Origin: Progne subis subis
Lineage: Eukaryota; Chordata; Aves; Passeriformes; Hirundinidae
Assembly: GCA_022316685.1 (NCBI GenBank)
Contig: JAKJHU010000844.1
Coordinates: 1 to 64,000 of the forward strand
DNA: 64,000 bases
Direction of reading: 5' to 3'
Under the pieces are notes generated by a model that made no database searches, was not told where the DNA came from, and saw only the letters and a program-made list of their open reading frames with translations. The number at the start of each line of letters is the position of its first letter. The stretch's first letter is position 1. Made by a program: the position numbers and the translations under genes. Below are positions 41,455 through 53,830 of this stretch, one piece after another.

Positions 41455-43197
41455 ATGGGGCAAAGGAAGAGTAAAGCCCAGGAAAAATCCGCGGAGAAAA
41501 TCCACAAAAGGATTAGAAAAGGACATTCCAGAAATTCCGTTTAAGAGCCCTTTGGGGTGGATATTAGAACATTGGGAGGAATGCCCTGCACGGAGAAAGA
41601 AATCTAAAGAGAAAATGATACATTATTGTGTGGAAATTTGGGGAGTAATTGAAGTACAAGACCATGTAATATGGCTGGTCTTCGAGACATTTGAAAGATA
41701 GATTTGCAATGCTTTAGTCAGCTAAGTGAAAAGTAAAAAGAATAAGGAGGAGTACGAATATGCTAGGATTTAGAAAAGAGCAGACACTAAACTTTTTCCA
41801 GTGAAAATTAACAATCCCGCTGGAACCCCAAGTAACAAATGGGAACCTTTAGATAATCTTCCCCCGCCGTACCTAATGCAGCCCCCACAACCCGCACAGA
41901 ACCCAGTTGCCCCTCCAGAACCCCCAGGGCCTGGGCTCCCACCTTTGCAAGGGGTTCCAGCGCTGCCGCTGATGGCTTCAGCGCCTCCACTGGAACTGCA
42001 GCTCCCGCAAACAGGGGCTCAATCCCTGCCCTCTGGGCTCCCTCCCCCGCTGGAACCTACGCCGGTTCCCCAGCCCTTCTGGCAGGGTGCCCAGCCTCCC
42101 ATGCCCCAAGCCCCTCTTCTCGATCCCTCATCGCCTGAATTGGAATTAGCATCTTTCCTCAGCCCGGCTCCACAGGCACCTCAGAATCCGCAAGAAGCAG
42201 AGTATACCCCGCCCACCAGGAGAACCAGGAGGCAGCTAAAAAGGATAAATAAAGTGGAGAATGAAAATGAGGGTGAGAGAAATAACCTTTTCCCTTTATG
42301 GGAAGTGTCCACTGCTCCAGGAATTATTGGATACGTAAACGTACCAGGTAATAGAGGCAATGTAAGAGCTTTCAAAAAGGAAGCGGGTAAACGTATAGAT
42401 GATCCTTTAGGGGTCTCAGAAAGATTAGATAAGTTTTTAGGCACTAACATATACTCATATGAAGATCTTACCGCAATATTAAAGTCGCTGTTTAACACCG
42501 AGGAAAGGGAAATGATAAGGCAAGCAGGAATAAGGGAGTGGGAATGCCGAAACCCCCAAAGCATCCCGGAGACCAAAAATAGCCAAGCCAGGAACCCCGG
42601 TAGAACGCTCAGATGGAAGAAGGCAGGAGAAGTATGATTGATACGAGGAACATCATAATCCAAGGCATCAGGGAAGCGGTGCCTAGGGGACAAAACCTGA
42701 GTAAAGTGTTTGGGGAATGTCAGGGAAAAGATGAAACCCCCACTGAATAGTTAGAAAGACTGAGGAAAAGCCTCCAGGCATACTCCAGGACGGACCCTGA
42801 TTCCCCTGTGGGGGAAGTATTATTAAAAACCCAATTTGTGGCAAAATCATGGGAAGATAGACGGAGGAAAATAGAAAAAATCGAGGGTTGGCAGGAAAAG
42901 AGTTTGCAGGAATTGCTGAGGGAAACTCAGAGAGTATATATGAGGAGAGATGAGGAGAAACAGAAAATGCAGGCAAAGGTGTTAGTAGCAGCAGTAAGGG
43001 AAGCCCAAAAACAGGACCATCCTCAAGATTTAAGAAAAACCATGAAAAGGGCCCCACTGAAAAAGCCAGCACCCCCTCAAAGGAAAACCCCTAACAACCA
43101 AGGGGAAGGACCCAAATGTTTTTATTGCAAAAAGAAGGGACATCTGAAAAGGGATTGCAAAAAGAGAATGAGGGATGAGAGAATGTTTCAAGAAGAC
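41455..43197 (+). pseudogene. Family A gag (copy A2)
   Basis: ATG 41455 begins MGQRKSK. The matrix segment (LGWILEHWEECP) is read in a shifted frame and closed by stops, one a TAG after FETFER (41699-41701). The frame 41801-42637 covers a long proline-rich region and the capsid start (VSTAPGIIGYVNVP, LGTNIYSYEDL, FNTEEREMIRQAG). After a shift near 42637, capsid and nucleocapsid are open in 42808-43197, with one zinc knuckle (C-FY-C-KKKG-H-LKRD-C) and a lysine-rich tail. A TAG at 42748-42750 interrupts the capsid homology region. Confidence 0.9.
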
Positions 43198-43200
43198 TAG
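43198..43200 (+). promoter_or_regulatory. A2 gag/pro in-frame UAG
   Basis: GAC TAG GGA separates nucleocapsid and protease in one frame. A3 has GAT TAG GGG at the same place (55045-55047), so the codon is likely functional readthrough rather than decay. Confidence 0.75.
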
Positions 43201-43640
43201 GGATGTCGAGGGCTTTTTATTTTAAGGTCCATAACATCTAAAGAGCCTGTGGTAAAACTTAAAATAGGACCCGAGAGGAAGGAGATGGACTTCCTGGTGG
43301 ACTCTGGGGCCGAAAAAAGTACATTTAAACAATTGTCCCCAGGGTGTAAAATAAGTAAGGATTCTATGATGGTCATAGGGGCAAAAGGGGAACCCTTTAA
43401 AGTTCCCATAGTCAAAGATGTAGAAATTGAATCTGAAAATAAGATTTGCTTAGGAGATATGCTATTAGTTGAAGAGGCCGATTATAACCTATTAGGCCGA
43501 GATCTGATGGTTGCATTAGGCATTAATTTAATAGTAAAATATTCCAAATTGATAGTGAGTTTATATAAATTGACCCTCGAGGATGAGAGGGAAATTAACC
43601 CCAAGGTGTGGCACACTGGAGGGGAGGCAAGAAGACTGGA
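43201..43640 (+). pseudogene. Family A protease (copy A2)
   Basis: Open frame 43249-43725 includes protease with FLVDSGAEKSTF (active triad D-S-G, as in alpharetroviral proteases), a MVIGAKGEPFK flap and NLLGRDLMVALG. It passes on into the RT N-terminus. The catalytic motif is shared with A3, so D-S-G is a family trait. It is intact by eye within protease itself. Confidence 0.88.
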
Positions 43641-44401
43641 AATGGAACCTATCTCGATCGAAATCGAGAGACCAGAAGACCCCATAAGGGTGAAACAATA
43701 CCCTATCTCCCTGGAGGAGAGGTGAGGATTAAAGCCTATAATAGAGGATTTAATAGCTAAGGGGATCCTAGAACCCTGTATGTCCCGACATAACACACCT
43801 ATCCTGGCAATACGAAAAACAGATGGGAGCTATCAGTTAGTTCAAGACTTAAGAGCTGTAAATGAGAGAACCAAGACACGGTTCCCCATAGTAGCAAACC
43901 CATACACTCTTTTGAACCGGGTTTCCCCCGAAGATATATGGTATAGCGTAATAGACCTAAAGGATGCTTTCTGGACTTGTCCATTGGCAGAAGGAAGTTG
44001 AGACTATTTTGCTTTTCAGTGGGAAGACCCAGATACAAATAGAAAACAGCAGCTAAAATGGGCATCCCTTCCCCAAGGGTTTGTCGACTCACCTAATCTG
44101 TTTAGTCAAGTACTAAAACAATTACTGAGCCAATTTTCCCCGAAGGAAGGGACTAAGATCTTGCAATACGTAAATGACCTGCTAATTGCAGGACAAGAGG
44201 AGGGGAATGTGAAAGCTTGCACCATATCTTTGCTGAACTTCTTAAGAGAAAAGGGACTAAAAGTCTCAAAGTCTAAACTGCAGTTTGCAGAGCCTGAGGT
44301 AAAGTATTTAGGACATTGGATTACAAAAGAGAAAAAAAGATTAGACCCAGAGAGGGTGGCTGGCATAATAGAATTACCTCCCCCAAACAACAAAAGACAA
44401 G
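43641..44401 (+). pseudogene. Family A reverse transcriptase, first part (A2)
   Basis: RT fingers and palm: RVKQYPISLEER then TGA (43723-43725), ILEPCMSRHNTPILAIRKTD, QDLRAVNERT, VIDLKDAFWTCPL (first catalytic Asp), a TGA (43999-44001), LPQGFVDSPNLF, and LQYVNDLLIAG near 44162-44195, where YVND stands for YVDD. RT is cut at 44401 after PPPNNKRQV by LTR X2. The Asp-to-Asn change and three stops inactivate it. Confidence 0.88.
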
Positions 44402-45922
44402 TGTAGAGGTTTCACGTTCACTAAATTTTGGTCTTGGTACTTACTCTTTTTGTGAGAGAGAGATACTAGGAGAAAAACAAAGCAGGCTCAACCTTAAAAT
44501 TAACAAATAGTTTATTAACATACACTAAAAGAATAGAAAAACAGAAAGTTGGAAAAAAACTAAAATGGAATGAAACTTCAAAAAAATTTTCCCTCTCCTT
44601 ACAAACTGTTCACATTTTTACAAAACAACATAAAGAGACAAAATTTGTAATTTTCAGTCAGTTTCACTATCTGATAATAGTCTTTCATCAATTCATTAGG
44701 GGAAGAGTATCCTTTTGAGTCATGGATCCCACTGACAACTTAGAACAGTTCTCTTGTGGGTTTTAAACTGTCACAAAAACAACTGCCTGGAGAAACTTGC
44801 CTTTGTGACCCTCCCAGGAGCAGTTTCCCAAGCTGCTTATGGGTCATGGGTCTTAGACTTTTGCATACTGGGGTGTCACTTTTTAAAGATGAATAACTCC
44901 AAAGCAAAGGATTCTTCACTTCAAGGTACAGAGATATCTTCTCACTTCTTCACTGGCGCATGGGCTTCTCATCTTTATCTCTGTTCAAGCATCTTATAGG
45001 ATATTACTTAGTCTATTACAAACACCTTTGCTTAAATTTATACGAAAAACAATCATCTCCCCAAATGCATATCTTTCCCATGATTTACAGGAATGACCTA
45101 AATATACAGTTTATTTCTATGGCTCAAGTAAGAATAGAACAACTAACTCTTCAACCCTCTGTCCCAATAGTCTTTTCACTCTTGCTACTGACTTCATGCT
45201 GTTGTTCTTTATGTTCACTCTGTCTTTCCTTACTCTCTCAGAGAAGGGCCAAGCTCTGGAAGCTTCATCTTGCTAGGAAAGAGTTAAATCCGCTCTGAGT
45301 CTTTGTCTCTCTCTCTCTATATCTTGTGGTGTTAGATGTTCAAGGCCGAGCTGATGAGGGAGGAAAAACTCACGCAGAAACATTAGAGATTGGAGCACTC
45401 AGGCAGTCCAGAATCACAAAAAAACCAGGCAAGATCATAAATGCCTTCTCAGCCCACCCCTTGGTGTAAATTGGGGTGGCCTTGGCCCAAATGGTGCCCA
45501 TAGCTCCCATGAGGGGCCCGGCAGAGATTTTTCTCTGCTCCAACGAAGTTTGAAGAAAGTAGCTGTTACAAAACAGCAACCTCTCCTTCCCCCCCTTCAC
45601 CCGGGACCCAATGGAATCCGGCCAGGCCTCAGGCCAGCTTCCCCCCCCAAAAAGGGGGGAGCAGCAGGCCCAGCTCAATGTTACCTGTCTCTCTCTGGCC
45701 AAAGGAAGAAGGAAAAGGACCCACCTACAGGAAATCAAGGGGTTTTATATGGTACTTCCCAAAGTCGCAGCCAACAATTTCAGTGGTCAGAGTAGATGTC
45801 AATAATCTAACTAACTCTCTGATAAGTCTCTGTCTCTTCCAAAGCAATTCCCAGGTCCTGACCTGAAGAATTTTTTTACATTCTTTTATAACTAAAAAAC
45901 CAAACTGTACTAACCCATGACA
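44402..45922 (-). mobile_element. Solo LTR X2 (1.5 kb)
   Basis: 1,521 bp flanked by ACAAG (44397-44401 and 45923-45927), splitting the A2 RT. In the minus sense it begins TGTCATGGG and ends CCTCTACA, with AATAAAC about 115 bp before the end. It has no retroviral internal sequence and no supported protein. Its unusual length resembles long-U3 LTRs. Same family as X1. Confidence 0.88.
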
Positions 45923-45927
45923 ACAAG

Positions 45928-46400
45928 TAAGACAGCTGCTGAGGCTCCTCAGATATTGCCAACAGTGGATAGAGAGTTATAGTGAGAAGGTGAAGTTTTT
46001 GTATGAGAAATTAACCACAGATAAGCTGAAGTGGACTGAGCAAGACGAAAGAGAGTTTAGACGCTTAAAGGAAGCTTTAGTAGCAGCTCCTGTATTGAGT
46101 CTCCCTGATGTGAAAAGGCAATTCTAGTTGTTCATAGATGTGAGCAACCACACAGCCCATGGAGTATTAACACAAGATTGGGCAGGGGACAAAAAACCCG
46201 TAGGTTATGTTTCCAAATTACTAGACCCAGTAAGCAGGGGATGGCCCACATGCCTACAGGCAATTGTAGCAGTAGCCCTGCTGGTAGAAGAAGCTAAGAA
46301 AATAACCTTTGGGGCTCCGTTAACAGTATATACCCCACACAGTGTAAGGACCATCTTACAGCAAAAAAAGCAGATAAATGGCTTACAGACGCTAGACTTC
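45928..46400 (+). pseudogene. Family A RT thumb/connection (A2)
   Basis: Resumes the RT broken by X2: RQLLRLLRYCQQWI, the EKLTTDKLKWTEQDER region, then VLSLPDV with a TAG (46126-46128), LFIDVSNHTAHGVLTQDWAG and ILQQK near 46355. RNase H and most of integrase are deleted: within a few codons of the ADKWLTDARLL equivalent, the sequence jumps to the integrase tail. Confidence 0.85.
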
Positions 46401-46612
46401 TACGTGGAGAGAAACGCCATTAGCGCCTCATTAGGAAGGACCTTTCCTCGTCCTCCTGACCACAGACGCTGCTGTCAGGACCACAGAAAAAGCTAGACAC
46501 ACGCTTCCCGAGTAAAGAAGATCGAACAACGAGACAACACTCCGGAGTGGAGAGTAACCTCCTCGCCAGGAGACCTGAAGCTGAAAATCCACCGACCGAC
46601 AGGCATACGATA
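46401..46612 (+). pseudogene. Family A integrase C-terminal tail (A2)
   Basis: The last ~65 codons of integrase in shifted frames (GRTFPRPP equivalent of the HWEGPF region, then WRVTSSPGDLKLKIHR). It abuts the cysteine-rich ORF. Confidence 0.75.
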
Positions 46613-47030
46613 AGTTGTCTTCAAGTCGGGTGTACCTGTAATCCTTTCATTAATTTTAAGTGTAGTTCTTGTAACGAGATTTAGGTAGCACATTGTTCCA
46701 GAAGGTTCAGACCTTGGGGCCTGTGTAAAAACTGTTTAGAGCAGGAGAGGTGGCTCACAAACTTGCCACCGAGGGAGGTATATTAGAATTAGATTCTCCA
46801 GAGTAGTTCCAAATATTCATAAACGAGTTGAGGGGGAAGCTAAATACTAAAGCCAAACCTTTAGCAATCGAGTGTAGGAGGGCAGTAAAAGTACCCTGTA
46901 GAGCAGCACAAATAAAGTTAGCCAGGTGGGGCACTTATAAAAAACAGTATGCTAACAGGTCAGACTACAGAGGCCTGGAAGAATACCCTTGCTGCCGAGA
47001 AGATGGATTACCTTGCCGCTGGTGGCAACC
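46600..47030 (+). pseudogene. Family A cysteine-rich accessory ORF (A2), broken
   Basis: Same ORF as in A1. The Cys pattern is complete (ISCLQVGCTCNPF, FKCSSCNEI, AHC, LCKNC) with identical spacing. A TAG (46682-46684) sits where A1 has a Trp codon, a frameshift follows near 46780, and the ATG is lost in a short deletion. The basic half (ECRRAVKVPCRAAQIKLARW, EEYPCCREDGLPCRW) is open at 46828-47127. Conservation of residues around the breaks indicates a real gene in the ancestral virus. Confidence 0.75.
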
Positions 47031-47452
47031 CAGTGGGCAGAGGCAAAGGCAGAGGGGTACACCTATGGGTATTCCTACTGATCCTGAGCCTAGTCATGTG
47101 CCGCATGAATGGCCTCCCCAGCCCTAAGGGACAAATGGGGCAGGAAAGACAGTGCCTAAAAGAGACTCTGAAAGAGCCTACCTGGAGCCAGAATGTAGCT
47201 TTTCGGGTACATTTTAATTGCCCAGGAATTCGACAAAAGGGGCTTTGCAACCACAACAGAAGTCAGTTCAAAATATGTGAGTTAAAAGAAAGGAACATAT
47301 ACCATGACCCAGTGGCAATGTCTAGAAAAAGGCAGGATATAAGTAGCATGCCCATAATCCCCATATGTGAGAAGTGTAATAAAACAGTGTGGGTTGGGGG
47401 TAAGAAGGAATCTACCTTTGTAGCATACTTCCAGGTGAACAAACTATGTTAT
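46949..47452 (+). pseudogene. Family A env surface subunit, first part (A2)
   Basis: Open from before the presumed start through GRGKGRGVHLWVFLLILSLV (basic region plus signal-like helix), CPGIRQKGLC, IPICEKCNKTVWVGGK and VNKLCY, where A3 is inserted. Matches A1 closely. The in-frame ATG equivalent to that of A1 is at 46949. Confidence 0.87.
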
Positions 47453-48100
47453 TGTAATAAACTCGATAAGCTAAATTCAGTGAATCAAAATTTAGAATTT
47501 TATTTTGAGACTCAAACATAGTCTCTGGTAGCCACAATTAAAAGGGACAGCGTCGAATCTCGGGATTTCAGCACTGGGTGAACACGGTAACTGACTCTGC
47601 TAGCCTGTTACCCGCTCAGTTCACAAATTGGGTCCCATACTGCAGATTTTTATACAGTCTTTCGCAGAGAGCTGACTGAGACCATGAGACCCGTGCCTCG
47701 CGGTAGCTTCATTAGATATTCATGTTCGTGTTCAGGGTCCGTTGAATAGTTCCTCAAAAGCAGAACAATGTCATGATTGCTGTGTCCAGAGAAGTTTTGG
47801 AAATGGTAACATCGGGCTGGAACAGATAAGATAGCGATCTGATACAATCAGGAGATCATCAGGGCACTCATCTCCCTTTTCCGTTCTTTTGTGCTGTCTT
47901 TACAACGATTCTCGGCAGAAATTCCCCGTGCTCTTCTGTGCAGCTTTCGTCTCAGTTAACCCTGTACACACCTTTTAGTTTACTGATCTTAAACTCAATT
48001 TAAAGAAGATTAATGCTATATGATACATTATTACATTCTGCTGCGAACGAATTACATATTTTATTGCTTAACACTAATTAACTTTAGGACATATATCACA
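47453..48100 (-). repeat. A3 3' LTR
   Basis: A 648-bp LTR of a subtype different from those of A1 and A2, with the same TGTGATATATG start and TTTATTACA end in the minus sense. The purine tract follows at 48101-48115. Confidence 0.93.
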
Positions 48101-48251
48101 ATCCCTCCCCTTCTATATAAACTTATTTAATTCATGTTCTGGTTATTGCCTTTTTTCTCGTTCTGATAAAAAAGCTTCTTAACTAACCATTCCCCAAACA
48201 TGAAAAAGTGTTTACATTATTCCTAATGTGCCTTTATTCTTCGGGTTCACC

Positions 48252-50506
48252 CTAATATGTTCTTTCCTTCTCTCTTCTTTGTACTTGAGCCTCAAACTTT
48301 GCCAGCACTTTTGCTGCCTTGCTCTTTTTCTCATTTAATTTCATGATTTTTGGTATTGTATTATTTCTTTTAAGACCCCCTGAGGCCAATTCAGGATCTG
48401 TTGGCAATGATGTGATTTGCATCCCTTGAACTACTGTGTGAATAAGTCGGATAAAACAAGGAATTAGACATGGTAAAAAGATAACCCCAGCCACTGAACA
48501 TAAGATGAAAAATCCCACTTTCTTCTACTAAGCTCCTGTCCCAAACAATTGATTCCACCAGGAGGCCTGGAGGATTGAGTTCTATTTCTGGACAGGTACA
48601 TGAGCTACCTTCTTTATTTCAGCTGCTAGTCCCTTAATAGTCTCCCTGTAATCGTTTATTTTAATGCAACACTCAGATTTATTGAATTTTCCACACACAC
48701 TTCCCTCTTCTGCTAACAGGTAGTCTAGAGCGATCCTATTCTGCTACACAAAAGCCCTCATTTGTGAGTGCTGCTGTGCCAGCAGCTCCAAAGCATTGGA
48801 GGTGTGATTCGAGACTATTTCTACTACGGCTTGCAGTCTGATTAATCTGTTAAGTAAATAGACTGGAGTTCTGTAACTCCAACTCCTATCCTGAGCTCAT
48901 GTTGCGGGACTATAGTATTTTATTATACGTTCTGCGGGCCATTCTTCACTACTCCATTTCTGATTTCCCCTGGCATTCGGGAGTTCCCTTTTTGTTTCCT
49001 TTCTTTTTCTACTAAGGGTTTTATATAATGGAGCTCCTAACAGGTTACTATCTGATGGGGGTAGTGTGAAGAATGAAGGTCTGATAATTCCCAGGGTACA
49101 GGATCTTTTCTATTTGCAAGGTAGCTCACTATAGGCTTTTTTCCCACAGATCCAGTATATTCCATTTGGGGCTTTCCACTTATTTTCTACGCTTTCTGGC
49201 CATTCCCAGAGTTCTTTTAAATTTGCTAGTGACTGGTAGGGGTTTGCCCCTGTCAAGCTGTTCTAACACAGTTCAATCTCGCTTACTTATTTACATCTTT
49301 CCTCTTTTTCTCTGCTCTAGAATCCAGCCGGTGGCTCTGGTTGCCAGATCTTTGTTCTATTGTTAAGAGTTAACAGCTAAAGTGGATAAACAAGAGGTAT
49401 ATCCCACTATTTCAGTGTATGTATTTCCTTCTCTACTAATGCAGGTGGTCCCTATTATTTGTTTATCTAAGGTCCACTCCTCAGGTCGTGACATTGTTTT
49501 TATTATTTGGTTATCTTATCTCAGAAGTTGTTCTGGTGCTAGGCTCTCTCTTTTCCAGGGCTATCTCTCAGCTGACTTTAATCTCCTACAAATCTAGCAA
49601 TTTGACAGCCTTAATTCAGTGGCAATTTCTTGCACTAGGTCTACAAAAAGGTTTTTGCTAGAGGCCGGCAAGCTCTAATCACTAGATTGTTTTTCTAATT
49701 GTTCGTATTGTTCACTAAGTGACTTCATCTTTTCCTGCTCCATCTTTTTCCTTTTTGCCTCTAGTTCCTGCTTTTTTAATTCTTGAGCTACTCTCTGTAT
49801 TTTGCTTTCTGGATCCATCCCCTCCTCATTGTTAGAGAAACAGAAGGTTCTCTCTAACTTAAACAGGACCCTTTCATCATTCTCACTTAACATATTTAGA
49901 ATGATGGGCCCGCTGTTTAAAGCAGCTGTCTGGAGTTTTGTATTCTGCCCTACCTAATAGGTTTTCCCGTTCAGGGTGTACATTCTTAGATTATTCTGAT
50001 CATAGCACAGCTTGTTTACCCGCAAATAGGCTACAAAGGTGGACTCTTTCTTACCCCCAACCCACACAGTTTTGTTACATTGTTCACATATAGGAATTAC
50101 GGGTATACTACCCAGCTCTCTCCTCTTTTCTAGACATTGCCACTGGGTTGTGGTATATTGTTTTTTCTTTTAATTCACATATTTAAAACTAACTTTTGTT
50201 CTGAGAACAAATTCTCCTTTTTTGGATTTCCAGACAGTCAAAATGTACCTTGAAAATTTTATCTTGGCCCCTGGTGGGCTCTCGTTGAGTCTCTTTTAGG
50301 CATTCTTTTTCTTGCCCCATTTGCCCCTCAGGGTTGGGGAGGCCATTTGTGGGGTACATGGCTAGACTCAGGATCACTAGGATTGCCCATGGGTGTACCC
50401 CTCTGCCTTCGCCTCTGCCTACCGGGTTGTTACTGGCGGCGAGGTAAACAATCTTCTTGGCAGCAAGGGTATTCTTCTGGGTCTCCATGGTTAGTCCTTT
50501 GAGCAT
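48252..50506 (-). pseudogene. Family A env (A3)
   Basis: ATG 50506 opens the surface subunit (ending in HPWAILVILSLAMYP as the signal helix); a stop at 50189 and shifts follow. The coiled-coil segment is open in 49675-49893 (KIQRVAQELKKQEL, LSEQYEQLEKQ). The CWIC motif has TAG in place of the Trp codon (49594-49596), and YWV has TAG (49954-49956). The transmembrane subunit runs to 48252, with anchor VGFFILCSVAGVIFLPCLIP and a tail ending QRREKERTY. Dead, but complete in outline. Confidence 0.88.
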
Positions 50507-50878
50507 ATCGCTTTTTGTACTGTCCCTACTTGGCTAATTTTATTTGGTCTGATATGCAAGGTACTTTTACTGTCTTTCTACACTCAATTACCAGGGTTTC
50601 AGCCCTTTTATTTAGATTTCTTCTTAACTCGTTTATGAATAAATGGAACTACTTCGGGGAGTCTAATTCTAATATACTTGCTTCAGTGGCAACGTATAGA
50701 AAGCGGTCTGTGAGCTCCCTTTCCTCCTCTTTGCAATTCTCACACAGGCTCCAAGGTTTAGTTCCCCTGTAACAATGGGCTACTTTTAAATCTGTTTACA
50801 ATGAACACACTTAAAATGAACAAAAGGATAGCAGGTACACCCTGCTTGGATACAACTTATCAAGTAGTTGCTGGTCAT
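50430..50878 (-). pseudogene. Family A cysteine-rich accessory ORF (A3), broken
   Basis: ATG at 50878-50876 overlaps the pol TGA as ATGA, as in A1. The first five cysteines are present (ISCIQAGCTCYPF, FKCVHC), then stops (including TAG where A1 has Trp) and a frameshift. LCENCKEEE follows, and the basic half reads on to EEYPCCQEDCL. Confidence 0.75.
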
Positions 50879-50923
50879 CGGGTCTGTCCGTGAATCTTCA
50901 GCTTCAAATCCCCTGTTGCAGAG

Positions 50924-51594
50924 TGTTGGAGTCCAGGGCATTCCTTTGGTTGCCCTGGAGGGTCAGAGACCTGGGCAGGGGGGTCTGGGACCCCAGCCCA
51001 GAGCTCAGAGAGACACTGGATTTGATTTCAGTCCATGGGGAGAGGCTTCTTGCACTGCAGGAGGGTTTACAGGCCACAAGAGTGTGAAAAATAGTAGTTT
51101 AGTATATCACAGGGTGAAAAAAACAATGGGTTTGGATTTCTTGTATTGAAGTGAATGGGGACAAGATGGAGAATTTGGGGCGTTGTCTCCTTCTTCTTCT
51201 TTCTTCTTCCCTCACTCCATTTCTGCAGTGACATTGGCACAAAGTAGTTTGTGAGGATTGGGTCAAAGTAAAGATGACCTTTTTAGTAATAGTGATAGAC
51301 ATTGGTAATAAATAGTAGACATTGGTAATAAATAGTAAATATTGAATACGTAGCAATTAGTATAAAAGATAACGACTGCCCAGTTCGGGAGGAGTCGTCA
51401 GATGTCCGAGCCGCGGCAAACACCTTGCTGGACACTGAGAAAATTGTAAGATAAGAACTAATAAACATGAAGCATGCAACCTTGAAGACTCCGTCTTTTC
51501 CTGCATTTGGCACAGAGCTTTGCAGAGGGCAAAAAATACTCTAAAGCCACCTAAATGCCGGGGAATTTACACTCCTGCCAAGCAGCCCCCAACA
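50924..51594 (+). mobile_element. Class II solo LTR inside A3
   Basis: 671 bp, TGTTGGAGTCC...CCCCAACA, with the 6-bp duplication GCAGAG (50918-50923 and 51595-51600). TATA-like AGTATAAAAGAT near 51358 and AATAAACATG near 51462. It separates the A3 accessory ORF from the integrase tail. Confidence 0.9.
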
Positions 51595-51600
51595 GCAGAG

Positions 51601-52900
51601 GTGACTTTCTACTGCGGAGGGTTGTCTCTTGGCTCAACTCTTTTTACCCGAGAAGAATGTGTCCAACTTTTTTCTGCGGTTCTTACTGTTGTGTCAGTGG
51701 TCAGGAGGACGAGGAAGGGTCCTTCCCAATGAGGAGTCAGCGGTGCTTCTTTCCACGTCTTGACTAACACTTTATTACCCGGTTGGATCTTGTGGATTGC
51801 AAATCCCAGGGGTGTGCTCTGTGACACTAGACTACGTTTTTGAAGCTCTTGTAAATTTTTATTAATTGAAACAAGATAAGATTGTATTTGGCAATCTTCA
51901 ATTCGAGGATGTCCCACTGGCATTCTGTGTTCGTATGGCATTCTATATAGCATCTCAAAAGGGGATAGCCCAGATCCTGAGTGTGGTTGAGTCCTTGATG
52001 TTCAGAAGGGCCAAGGGGAGGCATTTCACCTATGACATCTTGGTTTCTAGCATAAGTTTCGATATTTGTGCTTTTAATGTTTGATTCATCTGTTTTACCT
52101 GTCTTGAGCTTTGGGGGTGCTATGGTGTATGGTATTCTCATCGAATTCTTAGGGCATCTGCTAAGTGCTTTATGATTTTGGAGGTGAAGTGTGTCCCCTG
52201 GTTTGAATTTATGGAGTCTGGAATCCTATACCTAGGTACTATTTCCTCTAATAATTTCTTAGCTACTACTTGGGCAGTTGCCCGGGGACCGGGGAATGCT
52301 TCTACCTAGTGGGTTAATTGATCTACTAATACTAACAGGTACTTATGCCTCCCCACTTTAGGTAACTCAGTGAAATCCACCTGGATCCTCCCAAAGGGGC
52401 GGTAGGCTAAAGGACGTCTTCCCTGTGAGGCTTGCCTGATTCTAGATTTATTTATCTTTTGGCATATAATACATCCCTGGACTTCTTGTTTTGCTGATTC
52501 ATAGATACTTTTGCATCTGAAGAATTTTAAAAATTGCTCAGCTAGGGCCTGAGTTCCCCAGTGGGTCTGTAAGTGTAACCTTCTCAGTATTTTTCTGGCA
52601 TAGGCCTTGGGTATTCGTTTTCGACCATCAGGTAGTTTTCACTTCCTATCGTCTAGTGTTCTCCCTATTTTTCTGAATTTCTCCATCTCTTTTTCAGTGG
52701 GGCAAGGGGGGAATTCCTGGGGTTCACTTCTGGGGTTTTCTGGGGCATTAAGGGTAAGAAGTACAGCCCTTCTTGCTTCTTGATCTGCTGTTTCCCCTAG
52801 TTCTGAACTGCAATCCCACTTGATGCCCTTTTACATATACTATAGCGATGGCTTTTGGTTCTCTTATAGCCTCTAGGATTTGTTGTATTAGATTTTCATG
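51601..52900 (-). pseudogene. Family A integrase (A3)
   Basis: C-terminal domain 51609-51953 (LVKTWKEAPLTPHWEGPF, WTHSSRVKRVEP). Core toward 52400: RIQVDFTELPKVGRHKYLL (first catalytic Asp), then LTH-TAG-VEAFPG near 52306, SNQGTHFTSK (second Asp changed to Asn). Upstream is the zinc-finger end (GCIICQKINK). The catalytic Glu region is in shifted sequence near 52100. This copy retains the ~560 bp missing from A1. Confidence 0.85.
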
Positions 52901-53830
52901 CACTAGATTTTTTTCCTCGAGTGTTTATTAATCTCCTTTCTTCTTAAATTTTTCTAAAAGTGTGTACCACCCTAAAAGCATATTTTGAATCAGTGTATAT
53001 GGTCCCAGTCTTTCCCTTTAGTCCTTTTAGAGCCTGTAGGACTGCATATAGTTCACATGCTTGGGCTGACCTAGGATGCACTTAGGGGGCCCGATTCGAT
53101 TACCTCCCTGTTTTCTCATCTATGATGGCATAACCTGATTTTCTTTTTCCCCTCTACAACTCGGGTGGATCCGTCCACAAACCATTTCTCCCCCTCCTCC
53201 AGTTTCTCATCTTCTAGATCTGCCTTACCTTTGTTTGGAGTTCTATTAAGTCAGAACAATTATGTATGGGCCCTTCTAATGCTTCCCTAAAAAGGAATTC
53301 AGCTGGATTTTTGGCTTTTGTTGTTTTTAACTCTAATTCAGGTGCATGTATGAGTATGGCCTCGTATTTTAGAAGTCTTGCATCTGTAAGCCACTTATCT
53401 GCTTTTTGTTGCAAGATAGTCCTTACATTATGGGGGGTATAAACTATTAAAGGGGCCCCAAAGGTAATCTTTTTAGCTTTTCTACCAGTAGGGCTACAGC
53501 CACAATTGCCTGTAAGCATGTGGGCTATCCCTTACTTACTGGATCTAGCAATTTCGAGATATAACCTACAGGTTTTTTGTCCCCTGCCCAATTTTGTGTT
53601 AGGACCCCATGGGCTGTGTGGTTGCTAACATCAATGAATAACTGGAACTGTTTGTTTACATCGGGGAGGCTCAGGACAGGGGCTGCTATTAGGGCTTCTT
53701 TTAACTGCTTCAATTCCCTCTCATCATGCTCAGTCCACTTTACTTTGTCTGTGGTTAGTTTATTATATAAGAATTTTACCTTTTCACTGTATTCCTTCTA
53801 TCCATTGTTGGCAGTACCTAAGGAGCCCCA
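52901..53830 (-). pseudogene. Family A RNase H and connection (A3)
   Basis: Connection 53525-53713 (VLSLPDVNKQFQLFIDVSNH) and 53214-53519 (ILQQKADKWLTDARLL). RNase H begins near 53195 with the WFVDGS context and continues in broken frames to about 52905. Shifts near 53520 and 53225. Confidence 0.83.

Noticed and set aside
45370..45805. Frames of 60-120 codons in X2 and their relatives in X1
   Set aside because: X1 and X2 are LTRs; the frames differ between copies and show no known domain. I considered a superantigen-like LTR gene as in MMTV but saw no supporting motif.
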